A stretch of DNA of 12,018 bases, taken from Lachnospiraceae bacterium (lineage in GTDB: Bacteria; Bacillota_A; Clostridia; Lachnospirales; Lachnospiraceae). Positions 6,294 through 12,018 of this stretch are shown piece after piece. The notes below the pieces were generated by a model, which was not told the DNA's origin, did not search any database, and worked only from the letters and a program-made list of their open reading frames with translations. Where the stretch lies: contig JAGBNT010000040.1 in the NCBI GenBank assembly GCA_017634255.1, positions 1 through 12,018 of the forward strand. Reading direction: 5' to 3'. Made by a program: the position numbers and the translations under genes. Positions within the stretch are counted from its first letter, which is position 1. Each line of letters starts with the position of its first letter.

Positions 6294-7142
6294 TTAATGC
6301 TCGTCCCTCTCTCCCCAAAAGATTTCCTTCCCTTTTTGGTTTGGAATGATATTATCAGTTATGGCTCTTATGGAATGGGTTCTTCTGTATATCCTGACCA
6401 CAGTTTCCGGCGGATATATCTGCAGAGCCTTTTGAAGGGAATAACGCATCATATAGAGCAGGTCCTTTTTACTCTCCGGTCCGTAAGAAAAGAACAGTAC
6501 GGGTATCAAAACGCCCGAAGGTGTCCTTCTTATCAGGAAAAGCCCGGGAACCATTCCTCCGGAGCTTACACAGGAGGATACACTGCTGTCGAACCAGCTC
6601 TTTGGAAGATAGGGAATATCTTCTATAAGACCCCTGTGACCCTTAAACAATATCTGTTTAACGGCATCTCTGAACTGCAGAACTGACAGAGCCTCAATGT
6701 TGCCCACATGTTCCGGAAGTATCTTCTGCTTTCCGAGACTCGTCCGGCTCAGCTCCTCAAGCGTGACATCCAGGGCATCGCCTTCCCTTTTCTCCATGGA
6801 AAAACCGATCCCGTTAAGAGTCTTCGCCTCATCCTCCTCTGACAGCTCGTAAAAGCTTTTATCGACCTCATTCTCCTTCGTGGAAGAATCGGCATAGAAA
6901 GCCGTCAGTGCATCCAAAACCTCTTTATCTGCGGCTTTCAGCCTGCATATCCTGGCTTTGGTGTCCTCCTCGCTTTCAGCGTTTAAAAGTTCATAAACAA
7001 GAGCTCCTAAAGCCTTGCCGTCTTCATCAGCAACACCAATCCCGTTATAATAGATCCGCTTTATATCTTCTGTAAGATCCTCTCCTAAAAGCGGTCCGAA
7101 GCTCTCCAGATTTTCCTCAGAAATTTCAATTATTTCCATCAC
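6294..7142 (-). CDS. Two-part GNAT-like protein, probably degenerate
   Basis: The 282-residue protein has two segments that each look like a GNAT acetyltransferase fold. The first (about 1-130) contains GVADEDGKALGALVYEL (36-52) and ends in SFYELSEEDEAKTLNGIGFSME (97-118) plus a VTLEEL strand, a GNAT-like C-terminal layout. The second (about 145-268) contains GLFLIRRTPSGVLIPVLFFSYG (200-221), then a helix and a terminal strand. Neither shows a clean acetyl-CoA pyrophosphate loop (Q/RxxGxG/A), so acetyl transfer is doubtful and a regulatory or binding role is possible. Its ATG overlaps the stop of the membrane protein upstream by four bases (ATGA), a strong sign of translational coupling in the signalling operon. 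Fold call is from sequence feel and is moderate; substrate is unknown. Confidence 0.6.
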   Translation of the reverse strand: MMEIIEISEENLESFGPLLGEDLTEDIKRIYYNGIGVADEDGKALGALVYELLNAESEEDTKARICRLKAADKEVLDALTAFYADSSTKENEVDKSFYELSEEDEAKTLNGIGFSMEKREGDALDVTLEELSRTSLGKQKILPEHVGNIEALSVLQFRDAVKQILFKGHRGLIEDIPYLPKSWFDSSVSSCVSSGGMVPGLFLIRRTPSGVLIPVLFFSYGPESKKDLLYMMRYSLQKALQIYPPETVVRIYRRTHSIRAITDNIIPNQKGKEIFWGERDEH

Positions 7143-8194
7143 AGAACACGCTCCATAAATTCTACCGCCGTTTCGGTCTTCTTTTTAAGACAGCAGGCTG
7201 TATTGACCTCTGAAACCGCTTTCACATCCTCCATCACCATGACAAGGGGACCGCGCTCCTGTACACTCGTAAGCACAACGACCTCACTGTCACTGTGCAG
7301 TATAGGCTCACAGTTCTTCGGCAGCTGTTTTCTAAGCATCTCTGAAAACTTCTGCATTTCACCGGGAGAATTAAGCGTAAAGGTCATTGCGCTGCCGGGG
7401 GCATACTTATTTCTGTTTACGAGCCCCTTAAGATAGTCCGCAAAGTCCATATTATAAAACCCTGTTTCGACATCCATGTACTTCTCCTCATTGACTATGG
7501 ATGCGTAAATCAGCATTATTCCCAAAGTGGAGCCCAGCGCCGAGAAGCCCCAGTAGAAAATATCCTGAAGCAGCCAGCCCGCAAACACCGGGATAAAAAA
7601 GACCCATGGATTGAAAAACCGCAGATATCCGTTCTGCTTCTTATATGTGCGGAGCATCCACAGGCTTATCATAAAATAGTATATGCGTATGATAAAGAAC
7701 AGGCAGATTGCAACGACACAGAAAATGAAGCCGGCATCTGAGGTGACCGCCATGGGAATACTGATACAGGTAACCGCCGCAGAGATTATAAGCGGTGTAA
7801 ATCCCGCCCAGAATTTACGCTTAATGAAATCTCTGTCCTCAAAAAGGCTCATCCCCAGAAAATAAACCCACATGTACAGAAATACCGTGCTTAAAAAGAT
7901 GTCCAGGATATAGCTGCCCAGCTCTGTCCATATCCAAAGAGTATCTCCGGTCTCGAACAGGCTTAGATAGCTCTCCGTCGTAAGTCCTCCCAGCTGGCTG
8001 TCCAGCTGCAGATTCGCGTAGTCCGTCATAAGATGGAGAACGGACATGGCGAGCACCACCCAGGAAAAGCGCTGGAAATAACTCTTGATCGAGTCTCTTT
8101 CACCAGAGAGCTTCCTGAGCCTTATCAATTGAATAATCATCAAGATCACGGCAATAAGATCTGCCACATATGAAACACTTAGTTTTACTGTCAT
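7139..8194 (-). CDS. Seven-helix membrane protein with vestigial GGDEF-like C-terminus
   Basis: Residues 1-233 hold about seven hydrophobic helices (near 8-24, 43-59, 93-113, 130-150, 155-180, 196-211 and 217-233), as in the seven-TM sensors that precede GGDEF domains in Clostridia. The cytoplasmic tail starts with DVETGFYNMDFADYL (241-255), which aligns with the DxLTGLxNR entry to a GGDEF domain. Only about 110 residues follow, and no GGDEF or RxxD motif is present. It is therefore not a diguanylate cyclase; it may act as a receptor or scaffold that signals by contact. It lies 66 bp after the PP2C phosphatase and overlaps the GNAT-like gene. The ribosome site (AGGAG, about 15 bases upstream) is distant. 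The short tail could be an ancient truncation, since the frame is intact and coupled to the next gene. Confidence 0.65.
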   Translation of the reverse strand: MTVKLSVSYVADLIAVILMIIQLIRLRKLSGERDSIKSYFQRFSWVVLAMSVLHLMTDYANLQLDSQLGGLTTESYLSLFETGDTLWIWTELGSYILDIFLSTVFLYMWVYFLGMSLFEDRDFIKRKFWAGFTPLIISAAVTCISIPMAVTSDAGFIFCVVAICLFFIIRIYYFMISLWMLRTYKKQNGYLRFFNPWVFFIPVFAGWLLQDIFYWGFSALGSTLGIMLIYASIVNEEKYMDVETGFYNMDFADYLKGLVNRNKYAPGSAMTFTLNSPGEMQKFSEMLRKQLPKNCEPILHSDSEVVVLTSVQERGPLVMVMEDVKAVSEVNTACCLKKKTETAVEFMERVL

Positions 8195-8260
8195 AATACC
8201 AGATACTGCTCCTGTTTAATCTTCTCCTTTAAGTTTCATTTTGCGATACCATGACGCTTT

Positions 8261-10003
8261 TTAATTGATTATGAGACACAGCATCGTAATATCGTCATAC
8301 TGAGGTGCATCGCCTGCAAATTCTTCGACAGCAGCCCCCACCTTTTCCATGATCTCCCGGGGGGCGGCATCCTTTGCGACCGTTGAAAGCACCTGCTCCA
8401 GCCTGTCCTCTCCGAACATGCTCTCATCGAGGGCATGGGACTCCGGCACGCCATCTGTATAGACAAATACGGCATCTCCTGAGGAAAGCCTGTAGTGCTC
8501 CTCCACAAATTCCTCGTTCTCAATTAATCCCAGCGCCAGACCGTGATCCTTTCTTATCAGCCTGAAAGGTTCATCTCCCATGCGAAAGCCGGGATTTTCA
8601 TGTCCGGCATTGGCGCAGACCAGTTCTCCTGTGGAAATGGTAAGTATTCCATGCCATACTGTCACAAACATGCAGCTGTCATTCCCCTCGCACAGCCAGT
8701 TATTGACATCCTTAAGTACGCTTGCCGGGCTTCCTCCCACAAGGGTCCTGTTCTTTAACATGGTTTTTGAAACCGCCATGAACAGGGAAGCCGGAACGCC
8801 CTTGCCTGACACATCGGCAATGGTCATGGCAAGGTGGTCGTCATCTATCATGTAGGAGTCATAAAAATCTCCGCCCACCTCTTTAGCTGCCTTGGAAGAT
8901 GCATACAGATCAAACCTGTCTCTTTGAGGAAATACATGGGGAAGCATCTGTATCTGTATGTTTGTCGCCACACTTAGCTCGGTCGCGACTCTCTCCTTTT
9001 CCGCTGCCAGCACCTCCATCTCCTGAGTATAGCGCTCCATCTCCTGCGCCATGGAGGAAAATTCATCCGCCAGAGCCCCTATCTCGTTTTTCGATTGGAT
9101 ATCGGAGAGCTTGCGTGTAAGCGCAGCCGTATCCTTAGTATCTGAATACTCTGTAACTAATCTCTTCAGTTTTTCCAAAGGTCGGGGAACAATAAAATAT
9201 AAGACCAGTAAAATAAGAATAAGTACAAGGAACATCATCACAATCACTTCATTCCTGATAGTGGCTGTAAAGGTCATGCTGTCGTATACGGTCTGGGCGG
9301 GAAAGGCGCCGAGCATGTTGGCATAGTAGGAGCCCTTATAGCCCTCAATCGGCAGGCGCGTGCCAAAGAGCATCATCGATTCGGGAGTCGAAAAAGCCCA
9401 CTTCCATACCTCCGCCCTTTCTGCCTCATCGGTATTTGCTATTACCTGATTGATATTCTCCACGTCACCCACAGTACCGAACTTAACATCCGTCACATTA
9501 CTTAAGATAACGATGGGTGTATCTTGCTCACTGTCTGCCATCGCAAGAATGATATAGAAATCCTCCTCATCATCCTCATACTCGCTAAATTCTTTCTGCA
9601 GCTCTTTATAGCTCCACAGGGCAAATCTTTTCTGATCCTCTTCCGGCAAAGCCGCGGCTTCCTCAGGGGTTACATCCCTGGCGCTCTTTTTGGAAAGCCT
9701 TGTCAGGATGTCGTCTATAGCCTGAGCCTCTTTATAAACGGTTTCCTCCTTGGCCCAGTTATCGGCATATCCCTTCCAGTAGTCCATGAGCCAGGACAAG
9801 GCTTTATATTCACCCATGATATCTTCCAGGTTTCCCATATAATACTCATACAGGTACAAATTTGCGTTTAGTGCGGTGGAAAAGGAAGCCATTGTGACCA
9901 TGTTGCCTACTGCTATCGTTACAAGAGTAAACAAAACGATGATGAACGCCCCTATCTCTACAACGATCCTGCCCTCTTTTTTTCCCGTGTTCTTATTTTT
10001 CAT
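8261..10003 (-). CDS. Membrane sensor with HAMP and RsbU/SpoIIE-type PP2C serine phosphatase
   Basis: This 580-residue protein has TM1 (about 13-37), an extracellular sensor region (about 38-250) rich in acidic residues, TM2 (252-273), a HAMP linker (274-325, including NEIGALADEFSSM) and a signalling coiled coil with IQIQMLP (349-355). The PPM/SpoIIE phosphatase domain spans about 365-580. Metal-binding and core motifs are intact: EVGGDFYD (375-382), IADVSGKGVPASLFM (395-409), NAGHENP (465-471), YTDGVPES (515-522) and QYDDIT (568-573). RsbU-type enzymes dephosphorylate STAS-domain anti-anti-sigma factors and thereby release a sigma factor. The start has AAGGA eight bases upstream. It follows the HdeD-like gene by 20 bp in the same operon. 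Its direct partner is not in the window; the ligand sensed outside is unknown. Confidence 0.9.
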   Translation of the reverse strand: MKNKNTGKKEGRIVVEIGAFIIVLFTLVTIAVGNMVTMASFSTALNANLYLYEYYMGNLEDIMGEYKALSWLMDYWKGYADNWAKEETVYKEAQAIDDILTRLSKKSARDVTPEEAAALPEEDQKRFALWSYKELQKEFSEYEDDEEDFYIILAMADSEQDTPIVILSNVTDVKFGTVGDVENINQVIANTDEAERAEVWKWAFSTPESMMLFGTRLPIEGYKGSYYANMLGAFPAQTVYDSMTFTATIRNEVIVMMFLVLILILLVLYFIVPRPLEKLKRLVTEYSDTKDTAALTRKLSDIQSKNEIGALADEFSSMAQEMERYTQEMEVLAAEKERVATELSVATNIQIQMLPHVFPQRDRFDLYASSKAAKEVGGDFYDSYMIDDDHLAMTIADVSGKGVPASLFMAVSKTMLKNRTLVGGSPASVLKDVNNWLCEGNDSCMFVTVWHGILTISTGELVCANAGHENPGFRMGDEPFRLIRKDHGLALGLIENEEFVEEHYRLSSGDAVFVYTDGVPESHALDESMFGEDRLEQVLSTVAKDAAPREIMEKVGAAVEEFAGDAPQYDDITMLCLIIN

Positions 10004-10023
10004 GGCCTAAATCCTTATACTCA

Positions 10024-10551
10024 TCACTCCGTTTCAGTCCTTGCGGAAAGCACAGTGAGCGCTATAACTATGAGGTCTATTCCCTCCTCTATGAAATACA
10101 TTCCAATGAGAAGACCAATAGCCAATGCCATGACCAGAGGATGCACGAAAGAATAAATTCCGACTATGATAGCCAGCACTCCGAGGATCATTCCCAATAT
10201 CCAGCCGTTTCCGCCAACGACCTTCTTTAAGTTAAGCGAGAGCACGATCGCGACTACACCTCTTATCACAAAGAAAGCAGCGGAAGCATAGATAAGCATA
10301 ATATCGATCCCAAGTGTTGACTCAGGTCTGAATATGGCAAATACTCCTATGATCGTTCCTAAGATGCTCACTGCAAAATCCAGACCGTACATCCTTAATG
10401 TAAAGCCTCTTACCAGCCCGAATATGCCGGAAACAAGAAACATTATCGCTATCATATAGCCCGAAGCAAGAAACGTCGCTCCCGGCGACATGGCGCAGCT
10501 AAAGCCGCAGATGATCATAATAACTCCCAAAATAATTGATAAAATCTTCAC
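10024..10551 (-). CDS. HdeD/DUF308 family membrane protein
   Basis: The 175-residue protein has six predicted hydrophobic helices arranged as three pairs with internal similarity, and Gly-rich turns such as GVFAIFRPES (69-78) and GIYSFVHPLV (131-140). These repeated FxPxx turns are typical of the HdeD/DUF308 family, which in Enterobacteria is linked to acid resistance but has no defined biochemical role elsewhere. The start is GTG at 10551 with a strong AGGAGG nine bases upstream. The promoter at 10867-10895 and repeat copy B lie upstream. It leads the operon with the PP2C phosphatase, so it may take part in an envelope stress response; that is inference. Confidence 0.8.
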   Translation of the reverse strand: MKILSIILGVIMIICGFSCAMSPGATFLASGYMIAIMFLVSGIFGLVRGFTLRMYGLDFAVSILGTIIGVFAIFRPESTLGIDIMLIYASAAFFVIRGVVAIVLSLNLKKVVGGNGWILGMILGVLAIIVGIYSFVHPLVMALAIGLLIGMYFIEEGIDLIVIALTVLSARTETE

Positions 10552-10600
10552 TTCAAGTGACCTCCTGTTTTTAAAATTTAATAATCATTTCCAATAATTT

Positions 10601-10727
10601 ATGACTTCCTGAACGCAAAATCGGAAATGCGTTCAGGAATCCCGCGTTCCGCGGGACACGCGACTTGCTTCGCAAGTCCCTGGTCGAATACGTATATTGA
10701 ATTTCCGATGAAATTCAATATCCTATG
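10601..10727 (+). repeat. Four-hairpin interspersed repeat, copy B
   Basis: Same architecture as copy A but with changed stems that still pair: hairpin 1 TTCCTGAACGC / GCGTTCAGGAA, hairpin 2 TCCCGCG / CGCGGGA (loop TTC), hairpin 3 GACTTGC / GCAAGTC (loop TTC), and hairpin 4 ATATTGAATTT / AAATTCAATAT. The loop AAAATCGGAAAT, the linker CTGGTCGAATACG and the tip CCGATG are identical to copy A. It lies in the 5'-UTR of the HdeD-like gene if the promoter at 10867-10895 is used, so it would be transcribed as its reverse complement. Confidence 0.85.
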
Positions 10728-10768
10728 CCTGAGGATGGGCTCTTTGTAAGTTCCGTTGCGTCCTTCAT
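10715..10768 (-). CDS. Short 17-residue ORF with strong ribosome site, ending inside repeat B
   Basis: ATG at 10768 is preceded by AAAGGAG with a six-base spacer (10775-10781), a near-ideal ribosome site. The frame reads MKDATELTKSPSSGIGY and stops at a TGA formed by hairpin 4 of repeat B. It may be a leader peptide, or the stub of a gene cut off when the repeat inserted. It lies between the promoter and the HdeD-like gene. I know no family for it, and translation is unproven. Confidence 0.35.
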   Translation of the reverse strand: MKDATELTKSPSSGIGY

Positions 10769-10866
10769 TTTTCACTCCTTTCTGCACCTGCAAGCTACAA
10801 CGATGCCGGTTTAAATTCCCTCCTCATTAGCTTTTGTTATCGAACTTATTATTCTTTTTAAGGAAA

Positions 10867-10895
10867 ACTATACTAATTGTATAAAAATTTTTCAA
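10867..10895 (-). promoter_or_regulatory. Sigma-A-type promoter for the HdeD-PP2C signalling operon
   Basis: On the minus strand TTGAAA (10895-10890), exactly 17 bases, then TATAGT (10872-10867), in very AT-rich DNA. The -35 and -10 each match the consensus at five of six positions. Transcription would start near 10860, giving a ~310-base leader that includes the 17-codon ORF and repeat B before the GTG at 10551. Confidence 0.6.
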
Positions 10896-10924
10896 CATTT
10901 TTTGTGATTTATAGACCAGTGTAA

Positions 10925-11052
10925 GTATAGGATATTGAATTTCATCAGAAATTCAATATCCGTATTCGACCAGGCGGCCGGCTTGCCGGTCGGCGTGTCC
11001 GGCGAAGCCGGATTTACGAACGCATTTTCCGATTTTACGTTCGGAAAGTCAT
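10925..11052 (-). repeat. Four-hairpin interspersed repeat, copy C (inverted)
   Basis: Reverse-oriented copy. Read on the minus strand: hairpin 1 is slightly decayed (TTTCCGAACGT / GCGTTCGTAAA), hairpin 2 is TCCGGC / GCCGGA with loop TTC, hairpin 3 is CGACCGG / CCGGCCG, and hairpin 4 is GATATTGAATTT / AAATTCAATATC with tip CTGATG. Hairpin 2 differs from copy A by a T-A to C-G pair swap. It lies upstream of the promoter at 10867-10895 and of the plus-strand methyltransferase gene, about 200 bp from copy B in mirror orientation. Confidence 0.85.
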
Positions 11053-11058
11053 AGTTTT

Positions 11059-11086
11059 CGTTACAGTTCGCATGTGAACAGTAACG
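11059..11086. promoter_or_regulatory. Hairpin with GTTCGCATGTGAAC core
   Basis: CGTTAC-A-GTTC (11059-11069) pairs with GAAC-A-GTAACG (11076-11086) around a six-base loop with one A/A mismatch. On the plus strand TTTT follows, so it could be a weak terminator, but no plus-strand gene precedes it. It lies about 100 bp upstream of the methyltransferase-like gene, and its core matches the hairpin at 4705-4728 at 15 of 16 bases. Confidence 0.5.
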
Positions 11087-11188
11087 TTTTCTGTGTCAAT
11101 GTCCTGGATTTTTAAAAATGACAGTAGCATGTCAACCTGACCTTATGATAGAATGTGTAACAAAATTAATGAAAGAGGGTTGCTCACT

Positions 11189-12018
11189 ATGGATAAAAAA
11201 GAACTGTTTTTAGCTGTTAATCCGGTTTTCGCCACGGCAAAGGGATGTCTTGGCCTGTTAAAACATACAGGGATAAAAGAGGCAGCACAACTGGCGGATG
11301 AAATAGATCTGACTGTACAGGGTGCTTCAGACACTCCCCCGGAGATCACCAAAGCATATATGGTCTCAAATGAGGCAAGGTACCATATCGGGAATATACT
11401 GGCTAAAGAATCCGGCTGTGATGTGATCATCGATCTGCCCTGCGGGTATGTTCCCAGGGGTCTCGTTATAGCGGATATGAAGAAAAAGTTTTATGGCTTT
11501 GATCTGCCCGCTGTCATTGAGGAAGTAGAACCGGCTATCAGAAAGATAGCCTCAAAGGAGCAGCAGGAATATCTGAATTTCCGGGCCGTAGATGCCACAA
11601 ACTATGACTCTCTCAGTTCGGCAATTTCAGATGTAAAGGGCAGCATATGTATCTTAACAGACGGACTGCTGGGGTATTTCAACGAACCGGAATTGAATTC
11701 CGTATGTGAGAATATAAGGAAACTGCTTTCAGAACATGGCGGCTGCTGGATCACAGCAGACAAATTTTCTCGTGAGCTCGGCGCTGTGACATTTTCAGCA
11801 TTAACAGACTCTGACGGATCAATTGTAAAGGAAATGATGTCAAAGGGAGGAGCCAAGGTTGCTGATATAGCTGTAAATCATACTGTTATCCAGGAAGGAA
11901 CTCCGGAGGAAGGGAGAAAATATTTTGCCGGGCATGGGTTTGAGATCAAGGAGGTCTCCTATGCTGATAAGGTCCCTGATCTTCTAAGCCTTGGAGAAAC
12001 GCCTGACGCTATGGCAAA
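11189..12018 (+). CDS. Leucine carboxyl methyltransferase-like SAM-dependent methyltransferase (3' end outside window)
   Basis: The frame is open for 276 codons and runs off the window. The Rossmann SAM-binding motif is VIIDLPCGYVPRG (79-91), followed by YGFDLPAVIEE (102-112), whose DLP matches the acidic motif II of the LCM/Ppm1 family. ILTDGLLGYF (155-164) fits the family's EGxxxYL position, and a GHGFEIKEVSY end strand (248-258) fits a class I methyltransferase. Members O-methylate carboxyl groups or small metabolites; the substrate here is unknown. The start has AGAGGG nine bases upstream, and an in-frame TTG nine bases earlier is a weaker alternative. It is divergent from the signalling operon, with repeat C and a hairpin in between. 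A further C-terminal domain, such as a regulatory one, could follow beyond the edge. Confidence 0.75.
   Translation, partial: MDKKELFLAVNPVFATAKGCLGLLKHTGIKEAAQLADEIDLTVQGASDTPPEITKAYMVSNEARYHIGNILAKESGCDVIIDLPCGYVPRGLVIADMKKKFYGFDLPAVIEEVEPAIRKIASKEQQEYLNFRAVDATNYDSLSSAISDVKGSICILTDGLLGYFNEPELNSVCENIRKLLSEHGGCWITADKFSRELGAVTFSALTDSDGSIVKEMMSKGGAKVADIAVNHTVIQEGTPEEGRKYFAGHGFEIKEVSYADKVPDLLSLGETPDAMA

Noticed and set aside
6297..6686. 129-residue plus-strand ORF
   Set aside because: It is antisense to the GNAT-like gene, has no motif and sits over a coding frame with clear domain logic.
10599..10793. 64-residue minus-strand ORF across repeat copy B
   Set aside because: It owes its length to the repeat. 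The good ribosome site nearby serves a different frame (ATG at 10768).

Overview
The window looks like chromosomal DNA from a Clostridia member of the Lachnospiraceae type (Butyrivibrio-like). This is inferred from moderate GC content, AGGAGG-type ribosome sites, a c-di-GMP and RsbU-like signalling repertoire, and close resemblance of several proteins to families I know from that group. No rRNA, tRNA, CRISPR array, transposase or phage gene is visible.

Layout. (1) 1-440, minus strand: a small secreted-peptide-like gene with a double-glycine leader and a run of Met-Glu-Asn repeats at its N-terminus, ending before a hairpin at the window edge. (2) 516-641: copy A of a ~127-bp four-hairpin repeat. 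(3) 689-2935, minus strand: an overlapping three-gene unit made of a flavin-binding PPOX/NimA-like protein, an MFS transporter, and a strongly deleted remnant of a subtype B tannase-like lipoprotein. (4) 3003-5064, minus strand: a PAS-GGDEF-EAL c-di-GMP protein split by one missing base, preceded by a small unknown protein with a good extended -10 promoter. (5) 5227-6282, plus strand: a solitary D12-class (Dam-like) adenine methyltransferase. (6) 6294-10551, minus strand: a signalling operon encoding an HdeD/DUF308 membrane protein, an RsbU/SpoIIE-type PP2C phosphatase with a sensor domain, a seven-helix membrane protein with a vestigial GGDEF-like tail, and a two-part GNAT-like protein. (7) 10552-11188: a 637-bp noncoding region holding repeat copies B and C in inverted orientation, a sigma-A-type promoter, a 17-codon ORF and a second type of hairpin. 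(8) 11189 to the window end, plus strand: a leucine carboxyl methyltransferase-like SAM enzyme, cut by the window edge.

The genes in (6) probably work together: an extracellular signal would set the activity of the PP2C phosphatase, whose usual targets are phosphorylated STAS-domain proteins. No STAS or anti-sigma kinase gene is visible here.

The most interesting signal is noncoding. Three copies of the repeat have different stem sequences that stay paired by compensating changes. The loop of the first hairpin is complementary to the tip of the last one in all copies, exactly in A and B. That pattern suggests selection on a folded RNA or single-stranded DNA. Other notable points are the multiply deleted but still open tannase remnant, the single-base frameshift in the c-di-GMP gene, and a second hairpin motif with core GTTCGCATNTGAAC at two loci.
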